From NCBI RefSeq assembly GCF_035486915.1, contig NZ_DATHMR010000073.1, forward strand, positions 1 to 43,020: DNA of 43,020 nt, given 5' to 3'. Source of the DNA: Dyella_B sp035486915 (GTDB taxonomy: Bacteria; Pseudomonadota; Gammaproteobacteria; Xanthomonadales; Rhodanobacteraceae). Shown piece after piece: positions 8,227 to 16,764 of the stretch. Under the pieces are notes generated by a model. That model was not told the origin of the DNA. It ran no database searches and saw only the letters and a list, made by a program, of their open reading frames with translations. Position 1 is the stretch's first letter, and the number at the start of each line of letters is the position of its first letter. The position numbers and the translations under genes are program-made.

Positions 8227-8874
8227 ATGCGTCGATTCGTGTTCATCACGTCCGTTGTCTTTTCGCTCGGCCTGGCCGGCGCGGTATTTGCGCAGACGAC
8301 GGCCAAGGTTCATTACCGCTGGGTGGACACCGGTGGTCAGACGCATTTCAGCGACAGCCTCACGGATGATGCTGTGAGATACGGCTACGACGTGATCAAT
8401 AACGACGGCCAGATCGTGACGCACGTTGCACGGCTGATGACACCGACCGAACGCGCCACTGCGCAAAAGCAGGCGGCAGAGCAAGCGGCTCAGCAAAGTG
8501 CCATCGAGGCACGCAAGCGCGGAGATCTGAATCTGCTGAACACCTATCCGGATGAGGATTCGCTGAAGGAGCAGCAACAGCAGGTCCTGGAAAGTCTCGA
8601 TGAGCAGATGTCCACGACCCGCGTTAATCTGCATACGCAGGATGCCGCGCTGACGGATCTGCTCAATCGTGCGGCCGATAACGAACGCGCGAAACAAGCT
8701 ATACCGAAATCGCTCGCCGATCAGATCGCCGCACAGCGCAACGTCGTCGCCAACGAACGCGACTTGCTGCATCGTCAACAGGCCAATCGTGCAATTGTCG
8801 TACAACAGCAAGCGCAAGACCTGCAGCACTACCGCGACCTGAAAGCTCAGGAAAAGGCCGAACGCGGCTACTGA
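8227..8874 (+). CDS. Periplasmic DUF4124-domain protein
   Basis: A 215-aa exported protein of unknown function. Residues 1-22 are a clear signal peptide (MRRFVFITSVVFSLGL, cleavage near VFA-QT). The following stretch VHYRWVDTGGQTHFSDSL is the DUF4124 signature (a W-D-G-HFSD pattern). The rest is Gln/Ala/Glu-rich and likely a long coiled coil (for example KQAAEQAAQQ and EQQQQVLESLDEQ). The ATG at 8227 was chosen because GAGGAGGGAGTC precedes it and the signal peptide begins there; the frame is open for 26 codons upstream. It stands alone between pyrE and the convergent phosphomannomutase gene. An envelope role is inferred only from the signal peptide. Confidence 0.8.
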   Translation: MRRFVFITSVVFSLGLAGAVFAQTTAKVHYRWVDTGGQTHFSDSLTDDAVRYGYDVINNDGQIVTHVARLMTPTERATAQKQAAEQAAQQSAIEARKRGDLNLLNTYPDEDSLKEQQQQVLESLDEQMSTTRVNLHTQDAALTDLLNRAADNERAKQAIPKSLADQIAAQRNVVANERDLLHRQQANRAIVVQQQAQDLQHYRDLKAQEKAERGY

Positions 8875-8920
8875 TGACAGAGCGGGCGACGCGACGTCAC
8901 CCAGCTCCGGCTGCACTATT

Positions 8921-11272
8921 TCAGAACGGCAACTTCAGCGTCGGATCGACCGCCAGCATCTGTGTGCGGAACAGGTCCTGGATGCGCTTGAGCGCCTCGG
9001 CATTATCGGCATCGAAACGCAAGACCAGAATCGGTGTCGTGTTGGACGGACGCACCAATCCCCAACCGTCCGGCCAATCGGCGCGTACGCCATCGATGGT
9101 GATGAGCGTCGCGTCGCCAAAGTTCGCCTTTTCACGGAATTTCTCCATGAAGCGATAGTGCTCACCCTCGGCCATCTCGACCTTCAGTTCGGGTGTAGAG
9201 ACACCTTTCGGGCAAGTAGCGAAGATCTGTTCGGGCGTGCGGCCTTCGATGTCGCCGGCGAGAATTTCCAGCAGACGCGCCCCGGAATAGATGCCGTCGT
9301 CAAAGCCGTACCAGCGTTCCTTGAAAAAGAAGTGACCGCTCATTTCACCGGCGAGTTCTGCGCCCGTTTCGCGCATCTTCGCCTTGATCAACGAATGACC
9401 CGTACGCCACATCAATGGGCTGCCGCCGGCATCGAGGATTTGACCCTTCAGATGCCCCGTGCACTTCACGTCATAGATGATCGTGGCGCCCGGCTGGCGC
9501 GACAGTACATCGCGCGCGAACAGCATCAGCATGCGATCGGGGAAGATGATTTCGCCGTCGCGCGTGACCACACCCAAGCGATCGCCATCGCCATCGAAGG
9601 CGATGCCGAGATCTGCACCGGTCTGTTTTACCGAGAGGATCAGGTCCTCAAGATTGTGCGGATCGGATGGATCGGGGTGATGGTTTGGAAAGTTGCCGTC
9701 CACATCGCAATACAGCTGAATCACGTCGCAACCGATACCTTCGAGCACCTGCGGCGCAACGGCACCAGCGATGCCGTTGCCGCAATCGACGACCAGTTTC
9801 AGTCGGCGCTCGGTTTGAACGTCTGAAGTAATGCGCTCGATATAGTCCGGCACCACGTCCACATGACGCAGATTGCCTTTTTCATCGCTTTCAAGCGCAT
9901 TGGCGGCGATTCGTTTGTAGAGATCCTGGATCGCGCCTTCCGACAACGTTTCACCGCCTACTACGATCTTGAAGCCGTTGTAGTCGGGTGGGTTGTGACT
10001 ACCGGTTACTGCAACACCGCAGCCGGTGTTGAAACGATACGCCGCGTAGTACACCACCGGCGTCGGCACGGCACCGATATCGATCACATCGATGCCTGCT
10101 GCACGCAAACCATCGGACAACGCACCGGCAAGTTCAGGGCCGGAAAGACGACCGTCACGTCCCACCACCATCTCGCGCAAACCTTTTTCGCGCATGACGG
10201 TACCGATCGACTGGCCAAGGAGCTTCGCGACGGGTGCCGTCAAACTCTTACCAACGACACCGCGAATGTCATAGGCGCGGAAAATGGTGGGGTCCACCGT
10301 AACTGGAACGGCTGCAGGCGGCTTGGCGATCGGGCGAGCTGCAGCAGGACGGACGACCGGCGGTGCTGGTACGGGTGCGGGCTGTTTAGCAATAACGTCT
10401 GACAAACTTTCTTCCTCAACAGAAGCGACAACACGACGGCGCGCGGGCGATGTACGCACATACAACCAAAGCAGACCCACAGCGCCTGCCAGGCCGAGCA
10501 GACTCAGGAACATCGCAATGGGCACCGACTGTGGCAACACGATATAGGCGCCAGGTAGAACGGCGACCACGTTGAAGCTGCTACCTGCTACGGGTTTTCC
10601 TTCCGGTTCGGCGTCGAACGCTGACGAGCCGCCGTGCGCCAGCAACTGCAGATTCTCACCGCGATCGCTGCTCTGATGCAGCTCAAGCCGCCCACCGCCG
10701 GTCGCGAGGTTGTTGAATCGATCGGCAACGGGCGCGAAAGGAAATTCGATCCATGCCCACGCAAGCGGCTTTTGCTGCGACCCCAGCGGCAACACCATCG
10801 TGAGGCGGCGCTCGCCCTTTTCGGTCTGCGATTGCACCGGCGGCACACCTTCCGCATCCGGCGCGGCCATCAGTTGTGCGGCCTTTGCATAACCAAAATC
10901 GTGATAGTTCGCGTGCAGCACTTCGTCCAGGCCGGCACTATAAAGCTCTACGTTGCTGGCTTGTGGCAATCGCTGCTTGAGCGCCGCAAGCACCGCATCC
11001 GAATTGGTGGGAAGACCGCTGGTATCCAGAGCGGAAACAGCCCAACTCGCCTGATCGTGCAGCGTGGAAATTTCCTCGCCAAGTGCACGAACAGCATCGT
11101 CCTGCGCGGCGTGGATTTGCCTGATGGCGCCACTTTGGTTACCGATCAACCATGTTTGCCAGGCACAGAGCACGGCAAATGCCAGCAGCAACGTGCCGCC
11201 GGCGAGCATCAGCAATCTGTCCCACCGTACCTGCACATTTGGCAAACGCAATTGTGCGCCGCTCATCGCCAT
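8921..11272 (-). CDS. Membrane-anchored phosphomannomutase/phosphoglucomutase (AlgC/XanA-like)
   Basis: Converts mannose-6-P to mannose-1-P and glucose-6-P to glucose-1-P, feeding LPS and exopolysaccharide synthesis. The protein is 783 aa, far longer than the usual 450-470. Residues 1-18 are cytoplasmic, 19-41 a transmembrane segment, about 45-245 an extracytoplasmic domain, 250-272 a second transmembrane segment, 297-326 a Pro/Ala linker, and from 328 the enzyme. The enzyme has the phosphoserine loop TGSHNPP (Ser425), the metal loop DGDGDR, the sugar loop GEMSGHFFFKERW and the phosphate-binding RPSNTTP. The ATG at 11272 follows GGGGAATGGGGC. It lies 19 bases after dut, last gene of a coaBC-dut-mutase operon. 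The same order is known around algC in Pseudomonas. Confidence 0.93.
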   Translation of the reverse strand: MAMSGAQLRLPNVQVRWDRLLMLAGGTLLLAFAVLCAWQTWLIGNQSGAIRQIHAAQDDAVRALGEEISTLHDQASWAVSALDTSGLPTNSDAVLAALKQRLPQASNVELYSAGLDEVLHANYHDFGYAKAAQLMAAPDAEGVPPVQSQTEKGERRLTMVLPLGSQQKPLAWAWIEFPFAPVADRFNNLATGGGRLELHQSSDRGENLQLLAHGGSSAFDAEPEGKPVAGSSFNVVAVLPGAYIVLPQSVPIAMFLSLLGLAGAVGLLWLYVRTSPARRRVVASVEEESLSDVIAKQPAPVPAPPVVRPAAARPIAKPPAAVPVTVDPTIFRAYDIRGVVGKSLTAPVAKLLGQSIGTVMREKGLREMVVGRDGRLSGPELAGALSDGLRAAGIDVIDIGAVPTPVVYYAAYRFNTGCGVAVTGSHNPPDYNGFKIVVGGETLSEGAIQDLYKRIAANALESDEKGNLRHVDVVPDYIERITSDVQTERRLKLVVDCGNGIAGAVAPQVLEGIGCDVIQLYCDVDGNFPNHHPDPSDPHNLEDLILSVKQTGADLGIAFDGDGDRLGVVTRDGEIIFPDRMLMLFARDVLSRQPGATIIYDVKCTGHLKGQILDAGGSPLMWRTGHSLIKAKMRETGAELAGEMSGHFFFKERWYGFDDGIYSGARLLEILAGDIEGRTPEQIFATCPKGVSTPELKVEMAEGEHYRFMEKFREKANFGDATLITIDGVRADWPDGWGLVRPSNTTPILVLRFDADNAEALKRIQDLFRTQMLAVDPTLKLPF

Positions 11273-11291
11273 GCCCCATTCCCCACGTGTC

Positions 11292-11747
11292 TCAATGTTT
11301 TCCGGTGGATCCGAATCCGCCCTCGCCCCTCTGCGACGGCACGAATTCGTCAACGATTTTCAATCGCGCCTGTGCAACCGGCACGAGCAACAACTGTGCA
11401 ACTCGCTCGCCAACTCCGATGGTGTACGGCTGCGTGCCACGGTTCCAGCAGGAAATCATCAGCGGCCCCTGGTAGTCCGCATCGATGACACCTACCAGAT
11501 TACCCATCACCAAACCGTGTTTGTGACCAAGTCCCGACCGCGGAACGATCAACGCACACCAGCCCGGATCGCCGATGTGGATAGCCATGCCGCTGGGAAC
11601 GAGCGCACTTTCGCCTGGGGATAGCGTCAGCGGTTGTTCCAGCGCGGCACGTAGATCCATGCCCGCACTGCCTGCGGTAGCGGCTTGCGGTAGAGGAATG
11701 CTGTCGCCCAGGCGCGGATCGAGGATCTTCAGCTCGACATCGATCAT
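11292..11747 (-). CDS. dut: dUTP diphosphatase
   Basis: Trimeric dUTPase that hydrolyses dUTP to dUMP and pyrophosphate, keeping uracil out of DNA and supplying dTMP synthesis. The 151-aa length is typical. All five family motifs can be read: AGSAGMDLRA, PRSGLGHKHG, GVIDADYQGPL, GERVAQLLL and the C-terminal P-loop-like RGEGGFGSTGKH. The ATG at 11747 overlaps the coaBC stop as ATGA, which indicates translational coupling; longer in-frame starts upstream would lie inside coaBC. Confidence 0.97.
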   Translation of the reverse strand: MIDVELKILDPRLGDSIPLPQAATAGSAGMDLRAALEQPLTLSPGESALVPSGMAIHIGDPGWCALIVPRSGLGHKHGLVMGNLVGVIDADYQGPLMISCWNRGTQPYTIGVGERVAQLLLVPVAQARLKIVDEFVPSQRGEGGFGSTGKH

Positions 11748-12949
11748 CCTCGCACCGCCTTGTAACGCGTGGCGATGCGCTCGATCAGTTGATGCGCGAG
11801 CGATGTTTTGTCGGCACGCGGCAATTCGGCCGAACCGTCGGGCCAATACAGCGTGATCGCGTTATCGGCGGTTTCAAATCCCAGCCCATCGCCGACTTGA
11901 TTGGCGGCGATCATGTCCAATCCCTTGCGTTGCAGTTTGTCGCGCGCATAGTTCTCCACGTTTTGCGTTTCTGCGGCGAATCCAACCAGGAATGGATGCA
12001 TGCGCTGTGCCGAAAGACTGGCGAGAATGTCCGGGTTCTCTGCCAGTTGCAGCGTCAGGTCCGAACCCGATTGTTTCTTCAATTTGTGCTCGGACACGGC
12101 GTTGGGCCGGTAGTCGCCTACCGCGGCAGCGCCAATATAGATATCCGCACCGGCTGCCGCTTTCGTCACCGCGGCATGCATCTGCGCCGCACTGCGCACG
12201 TCGATGCGCTCGGCGACGCCATGTGGTGTCGCCAACGTCACGGGACCGGCCACCAGGGTCACCTGCGCACCGGCTTGTGCAGCCGCTTCGGCAACGGCAA
12301 AACCCATGCGCCCGGAGCTGCGATTGCCGATGAAACGAACCGGATCGATGTCCTCATACGTCGGACCGGCGCTGACGACGACCTTCTTTCCGTGCAGCAC
12401 GCGATCGCCAAACGACGCGACGATGGCTTCGCGCAATTCATGCGGCTCGAGCATTCGCCCGGAGCCCACTTCGCCACATGCTTGATCGCCGGCAGCCGGA
12501 CCAAGGATATGAACGCCACGCGAGCGCAGCGTGGCCAGATTCGCCTGCGTCGCGGCATGCGCCCACATCTGCTGGTTCATGGCCGGCGCGAGATAGACCG
12601 GCGCAGCGGTGGCCAGACACAGCGTGGTAAGCAAATCGTTGGCATGACCATGTGCAAGACGGGCCATCAGGTCGGCGCTGGCTGGAGCGATGATGACGCG
12701 CTCAGCCCAGCGCGCCAGCTCGATATGTCCCATCGCCGCTTCGGCCGACTCATCCCACAAGCTCGTACGCACGGCTTCACCGGAGAGCGCCTGAAAAGTG
12801 GTGGGGGTCACGAAACGGGTCGCGTTCTCCGTCATCACGACACGCACATGCGCGCCCAGATCGCGCAAGCGGCGGACGAGCTCGCAGGATTTGTAGGCAG
12901 CGATGCCGCCCGACACTCCCAGCAATATGCGGCGTTGAGAAAGACTCAT
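11744..12949 (-). CDS. coaBC: Bifunctional phosphopantothenoylcysteine decarboxylase / synthetase
   Basis: The two middle steps of coenzyme A synthesis: CoaB joins cysteine to 4'-phosphopantothenate using CTP and CoaC decarboxylates the product with FMN. The 401-aa protein has the CoaC domain at residues 1-190, with His75 (MGHIELARW), Asn125 (PAMNQQMW) and Cys158 (GDQACGEVGSGRM) at the same numbers as the catalytic residues of E. coli Dfp. The CoaB domain follows, with PTYEDIDPVRFIGNRSSG (Asn210 at the conserved place) and LVGFAAET. It heads the coaBC-dut-mutase operon and is divergent from radC. Confidence 0.97.
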   Translation of the reverse strand: MSLSQRRILLGVSGGIAAYKSCELVRRLRDLGAHVRVVMTENATRFVTPTTFQALSGEAVRTSLWDESAEAAMGHIELARWAERVIIAPASADLMARLAHGHANDLLTTLCLATAAPVYLAPAMNQQMWAHAATQANLATLRSRGVHILGPAAGDQACGEVGSGRMLEPHELREAIVASFGDRVLHGKKVVVSAGPTYEDIDPVRFIGNRSSGRMGFAVAEAAAQAGAQVTLVAGPVTLATPHGVAERIDVRSAAQMHAAVTKAAAGADIYIGAAAVGDYRPNAVSEHKLKKQSGSDLTLQLAENPDILASLSAQRMHPFLVGFAAETQNVENYARDKLQRKGLDMIAANQVGDGLGFETADNAITLYWPDGSAELPRADKTSLAHQLIERIATRYKAVRG

Positions 12950-13118
12950 GGGATGCTCTGATCAATGTTCCGCAGGTGTCACCGACCCTGTCTGCCCGCA
13001 GGCCACAGCGTCATCGGCCCATGTAGGCAGGGCCTGACCTTCAACTAGACGGCTAGCTTACCGGATTCATGTACGGCAACTGCTGCCTTGATCGCATCGG
13101 CAGCTTCAAGCTGACGGC

Positions 13119-13790
13119 ATGAGCATTCGACACTGGCCGGAGGGCGAACGCCCCCGCGAAAAATTGCTGGCTCGCGGCAGCGCCGCCTTATCCGACGCAG
13201 AACTGCTAGCCGTTCTGCTGGGTAGCGGTGTGCGTGGCAAGGACGCCATCGCACTGGGGCGGGAATTACTGACACGTGCAGGCAGTCTCGGCGCCCTGTT
13301 GGGCGGCCCCGATCAGGACATTCGTGCCAGCGGTCTGGGGCCGGCAAAACGCGCGCGCATCGCCGCGGCACTCGAACTGGCTCGCCGCAGTCTCGCCGAA
13401 CAGCTGGCCGAGCGCCGCGCCCTGGACAGTCCCAGCGACAGTGGCGATTACCTCACCGCCCGCCTGCGTCATCTGCCTTATGAAGTTTTTGGCTGCCTTT
13501 ATCTCGACAACCGCCATCGCGTGCTGGCCTTTGAAGAGCTGTTCCGTGGGACCATCGATGGTGCGAGCGTGCATCCACGGGAAGTGGTGCGTGCGTGCCT
13601 TCGGCATAACGCTGCGGCGGTGATTTTCGCGCACAACCATCCCAGCGGCATTGCCGAACCGAGCGCGGCGGATCAGGCCATCACCCGCGAACTGGGACAG
13701 GCGTTGCGGTTGGTTGGGGTCCGGGTGCTGGACCATCTGGTCATCGGACAAGCCCAACCGGTCTCCATGGCGGCGCGCGGGCTGCTCTAG
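13119..13790 (+). CDS. radC: RadC-family JAB1/MPN protein
   Basis: A 223-aa RadC (UPF0758) protein. The N-terminal helix-hairpin-helix region (PREKLLARGSAALSDAELL to LGPAKRARIAAALEL) is followed by the MPN domain with the metal-binding JAMM signature HNHPSGIAEPSAAD (around residue 172). The cellular role of RadC is unsettled; the name came from a radiation phenotype later assigned to recG in E. coli. Divergent from coaBC with 169 bases between. The ribosome binding site at the ATG is weak, but the N-terminal sequence matches the family from this point. Confidence 0.95.
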   Translation: MSIRHWPEGERPREKLLARGSAALSDAELLAVLLGSGVRGKDAIALGRELLTRAGSLGALLGGPDQDIRASGLGPAKRARIAAALELARRSLAEQLAERRALDSPSDSGDYLTARLRHLPYEVFGCLYLDNRHRVLAFEELFRGTIDGASVHPREVVRACLRHNAAAVIFAHNHPSGIAEPSAADQAITRELGQALRLVGVRVLDHLVIGQAQPVSMAARGLL

Positions 13791-13818
13791 TAGGGTTTGC
13801 CTTAAGTTTTTTGCGGCC

Positions 13819-13850
13819 AAAAAAACGGCGCGACCGAGAGGTTCGCGCCG
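13819..13850 (-). terminator. Intrinsic terminator facing leftward with no gene before it
   Basis: On the minus strand a strong hairpin (CGGCGCG arms at 13844-13850 and 13826-13832, extended inward by ACC/GGT) is followed directly by seven T residues (complement of A at 13819-13825). This is a textbook Rho-independent terminator for leftward transcription. On the plus strand the hairpin is not followed by T residues, so it is not well placed for radC. No minus-strand protein gene precedes it. Confidence 0.7.
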
Positions 13851-14010
13851 GTGGCCGCATGAGGGGAGGGTATAGCGGGATGCGGCAGTCCCGTATCGAT
13901 CCGGCGGGGGAGACGCCAGTGATACCCGCGCATTGTCGCGGCGCGTCATGACTGGGTTGTGACATCCAGTGGGCAGCTCCGTCCGAACGAAGTGGCAAGA
14001 CTTATGCACA
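13820..14010 (-). ncRNA. Candidate small RNA upstream of the orphan terminator
   Basis: The minus strand between about 14010 and the terminator at 13850-13819 holds no convincing protein gene but ends in a strong intrinsic terminator. The would-be transcript contains C-rich, unpaired-looking stretches (TCTCCCCCGCC near 13909 and ATACCCTCCCCTC near 13873), the kind of anti-Shine-Dalgarno seed used by many trans-acting small RNAs. No convincing -35/-10 pair was found, so the 5' end is a guess. Transcription is untested. Confidence 0.3.
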
Positions 14011-14301
14011 TTGCCGCCGCAGCGCCATTTACAGGCATATTACTGAAGAGCACATCAACTTAGTCTCTCAATCAATTGATCTAAAACGATTAATTGGATG
14101 ACAGCTTGATTTCCGTCGGGCTTTTGTGCAGCAGACCCTACGCCGCCTTCACTTTCCCCACAGACTTATCCACAGCCTGATCCGTCGCGTTGCAGCAGGA
14201 ACCCTTCTGGTCGCGGGAACCGTTTGAAATAGCGCTGAAACGAGGGCCTGTGGCGTTGGGTCTGATAGGATGCGCGGTCCCATCCCTATTGATCTCCACC
14301 C

Positions 14302-15990
14302 GTGAAAGACGCGCTGCACGAACTGGTCTACAAGGCCATCCAGACCCTTCAGAGCGATGGCACCCTGCCGGAGGGCGTCGAACCGCCCCATTTCGTGATT
14401 GAGCGCACCCGAAGCCGCGAACACGGCGATTTCGCCACGAACGCCGCCATGCTGATGGCCAAGCCCGCACGCGCGAAACCGCGCGATCTAGCCGAAAAAC
14501 TGGTCGCCGCCCTGCCCGCCAATCGGCTGATCGGCAAGGTGGAAATCGCGGGTCCGGGTTTCATCAACTTCTTTCTGGCGCAGGATGCCTATCACGCCGA
14601 GGTGCGTCGCATCCTCGTCGACGGCGATGCGTACGGACGTAGCCACGATGGTGCGGGCAAAACGGTGGGCGTGGAGTTTGTGTCGGCCAACCCGACTGGC
14701 CCGCTGCATGTCGGTCATGGCCGCAACGCGGTGATCGGCGACTGCCTGAGCCGCCTGTTCGACGCCACCGGCTGGAACGTCAAGCGCGAGTTCTACTACA
14801 ACGACGCTGGCGTGCAGATTCAGAACCTGGCCATTTCGGTGCAGGCGCGTGCGCGCGGCATCGCGCCGGGCGACGCGGGCTGGCCGGAAGACGGTTATCG
14901 CGGCGATTACATTGCCGACGTTGCGAAAGCGTATCTGGCTGGCGAATCGGTGACGGCCGACGGTCACACGGTAACTGGCGCAAAAAATCCCGACGACCTC
15001 GATGCCATCCGTCGCTTCGCCGTGGCGGCGCTGCGTCACGAACAAGATCTGGACCTGAAAGCGTTCGGCGTCGATTTCGATGTGTATTTCCTGGAGTCGT
15101 CGCTTTACACCGACGGCAAGGTCGAAGAAACGGTGCGCGAATTGCTCGCACACGGCCACACCTACGAAGAAGGTGGCGCGCTATGGCTGCGCACCACCGA
15201 TTTCGGCGACGACAAAGATCGCGTGATGCGCAAATCCGATGGCACGTACACGTATTTCGTGCCGGACGTGGCTTATCACCTGAGCAAGTGGCAACGCGGT
15301 TACGAAAATGCCGTGACGGTGCTGGGCGCCGATCATCACGGCACCTTGGCGCGCGTCAAAGCAGGCTTGCAGGCATTGGATGTGGGCATTCCAAAGGATT
15401 GGCCGCATTACGTGCTGTATCAAATGATCACCGTCATGCGTGGCGGCGAGGAAGTGAAAATTTCCAAGCGCGCTGGCAGCTATCTCACGCTGCGCGATCT
15501 GATCGACGAAGCCGGCCGCGACGCCACGCGTTATTTCCTGATCTCACGCAAAGGCGATTCGCAGCTGGTTTTCGACATCGACCTGGCGCGCTCGCAGAGC
15601 AACGACAATCCGGTGTATTACATCCAGTACGCGCACGCACGCGTGTGCAGCGTGATGCGTCAGGCGGCTGAGAAAGGTTTCGCTGTCGACTTGGTGAATG
15701 GTCAGGCGCATCTATCGCGCCTTGACAACGAGCATGAGCAGATCCTGCTGACGGAGCTGTCCAAGTATCCGGAAATGGTCGAGAACGCTGCCGCCAATCT
15801 AGAACCTCAACTTCTCGCTGCATGGTTGCGCGAACTGGCCAATGCGTTCCACACCTACTACAACTCGCATCAGTTCCTGGTCGAAGATAAGGATGTGCGC
15901 GACGCGCGCGTGGCCTTGGTGATTGCCACGCGGCAAGTTCTGAAAAATGGTTTGGATTTGTTGGGCCTCAGCGCCCCGGAGAGCATGTAA
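14302..15990 (+). CDS. argS: Arginyl-tRNA synthetase
   Basis: Class I synthetase that charges tRNA-Arg; members need the tRNA for amino acid activation. The 562-aa protein shows the N-terminal Add-1 domain (residues 1-100, ending in AGPGFINFFL), the HIGH motif as HVGHGR after SANPTGPL (about residue 134), a KMSK-like KISKRAGSYLTLRDL (about 386), and the C-terminal DALR anticodon-binding domain ending in GLSAPESM. The start is a GTG at 14302. The last base of its stop codon is the first base of the next start (TAATG), so the SPOR-domain gene is translationally coupled. Confidence 0.97.
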   Translation: MKDALHELVYKAIQTLQSDGTLPEGVEPPHFVIERTRSREHGDFATNAAMLMAKPARAKPRDLAEKLVAALPANRLIGKVEIAGPGFINFFLAQDAYHAEVRRILVDGDAYGRSHDGAGKTVGVEFVSANPTGPLHVGHGRNAVIGDCLSRLFDATGWNVKREFYYNDAGVQIQNLAISVQARARGIAPGDAGWPEDGYRGDYIADVAKAYLAGESVTADGHTVTGAKNPDDLDAIRRFAVAALRHEQDLDLKAFGVDFDVYFLESSLYTDGKVEETVRELLAHGHTYEEGGALWLRTTDFGDDKDRVMRKSDGTYTYFVPDVAYHLSKWQRGYENAVTVLGADHHGTLARVKAGLQALDVGIPKDWPHYVLYQMITVMRGGEEVKISKRAGSYLTLRDLIDEAGRDATRYFLISRKGDSQLVFDIDLARSQSNDNPVYYIQYAHARVCSVMRQAAEKGFAVDLVNGQAHLSRLDNEHEQILLTELSKYPEMVENAAANLEPQLLAAWLRELANAFHTYYNSHQFLVEDKDVRDARVALVIATRQVLKNGLDLLGLSAPESM

Positions 15991-16688
15991 TGGCAACACG
16001 CAAGGGCAAGGGCCGGCAGGCCGTTCGCAACAACGGCGGCGGATTTCCGGCTTGGGCGGGAGTACTTATCGGGGTACTGATCGGGGCCCTCGTCGTGGTT
16101 GTGCTGATGCGTCATTCCATGGTGCCGATGGCGCCCAAAGGCCCGCAGCCGAATCCGGAAGCGACCGCGCAGCCGGGTAGCGATGAAGGTCTGCAGCCCA
16201 CGACCAGCACAACGACTCCGAAGAAACCGCAATACGACTTCTACTCCGTACTGTCTGAGAAGGAAGTGCGCATCCCGGATTCGGAAATCAGCGCGCAAGC
16301 CAAAGCCGAACAGCAGCAACAGGCCGCGCAACAAACGAAGAACACGCCCGCAACGACTCCGCAGCTGCCGCCGAATGCGCCGCAGGCTGTCACGCAGAAC
16401 ATCACGGCAGCCCCTGCTTCTGCCGTTGCGGCACCGGCAGCCAGCCCGACCGCTAGCGGCTATCTGCTTCAGGTTGGCGCTTTCCCAAGCGCGGCCGATG
16501 CCGAAACACTGAAAGCCAAACTGGCGTTGCAGGGCTTCGTCGCCAATGTGCAATCGGTCAACGTCGGCGGTCAGACTTACCACCGTGTGCGATTGGGGCC
16601 GTTCCATTCGGCGACCGATCTCGAATCGACCAAGCAACGACTCTCCGCAGCAGGCATTCCTGCCATTGCGTTGAAAGAAGGTAAGTAA
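15990..16688 (+). CDS. SPOR-domain membrane protein (FtsN-like)
   Basis: A 232-aa bitopic inner-membrane protein. Residues 1-20 are basic and cytoplasmic, about 21-41 a transmembrane helix (WAGVLIGVLIGALVVVVLM), 45-150 a Pro/Gln/Ala-rich periplasmic linker, and about 153-232 a SPOR domain (GYLLQVGAFPSAADAETLKA to RVRLGPFHSATDLES). SPOR domains bind denuded glycan strands at the division septum, so a role in cell division or septal wall assembly is likely. A short FtsN-type protein fits, but DedD-like roles cannot be excluded. It overlaps the argS stop by one base and is followed by a strong terminator. Confidence 0.88.
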   Translation: MATRKGKGRQAVRNNGGGFPAWAGVLIGVLIGALVVVVLMRHSMVPMAPKGPQPNPEATAQPGSDEGLQPTTSTTTPKKPQYDFYSVLSEKEVRIPDSEISAQAKAEQQQQAAQQTKNTPATTPQLPPNAPQAVTQNITAAPASAVAAPAASPTASGYLLQVGAFPSAADAETLKAKLALQGFVANVQSVNVGGQTYHRVRLGPFHSATDLESTKQRLSAAGIPAIALKEGK

Positions 16689-16710
16689 TCCTCGCGCGTT
16701 TCATGCAAAA

Positions 16711-16736
16711 GGCCACGCAATGCGTGGCCTTTTTTT
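16711..16736 (+). terminator. Intrinsic terminator of argS-SPOR operon
   Basis: GGCCACGC (16711-16718), a three-base loop, GCGTGGCC (16722-16729), then seven T residues (16730-16736). Four A residues precede the stem, so it may also act leftward for the convergent dehydrogenase gene, whose stop is at 16765. Confidence 0.9.
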
Positions 16737-16764
16737 GCACGACATGGAGCGACGTCGGGGTATC

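Larger units (their letters stand above)
13791..14301. other. Long intergenic region radC-argS with two DnaA boxes
   Basis: This 511-base gap is the longest in the window apart from the rrn leader. It holds two perfect matches to the DnaA-box consensus TTATNCACA, both on the plus strand: TTATGCACA at 14002-14010 and TTATCCACA at 14166-14174. Between them lies AT-rich DNA (about 14030-14115) with the palindrome ATCAATTGAT at 14071-14080. The left part contains the leftward terminator and small-RNA candidate. The promoter of argS should lie in the right part; TAGGAT at 14266-14271 is a possible -10 without a good -35. Confidence 0.55.
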
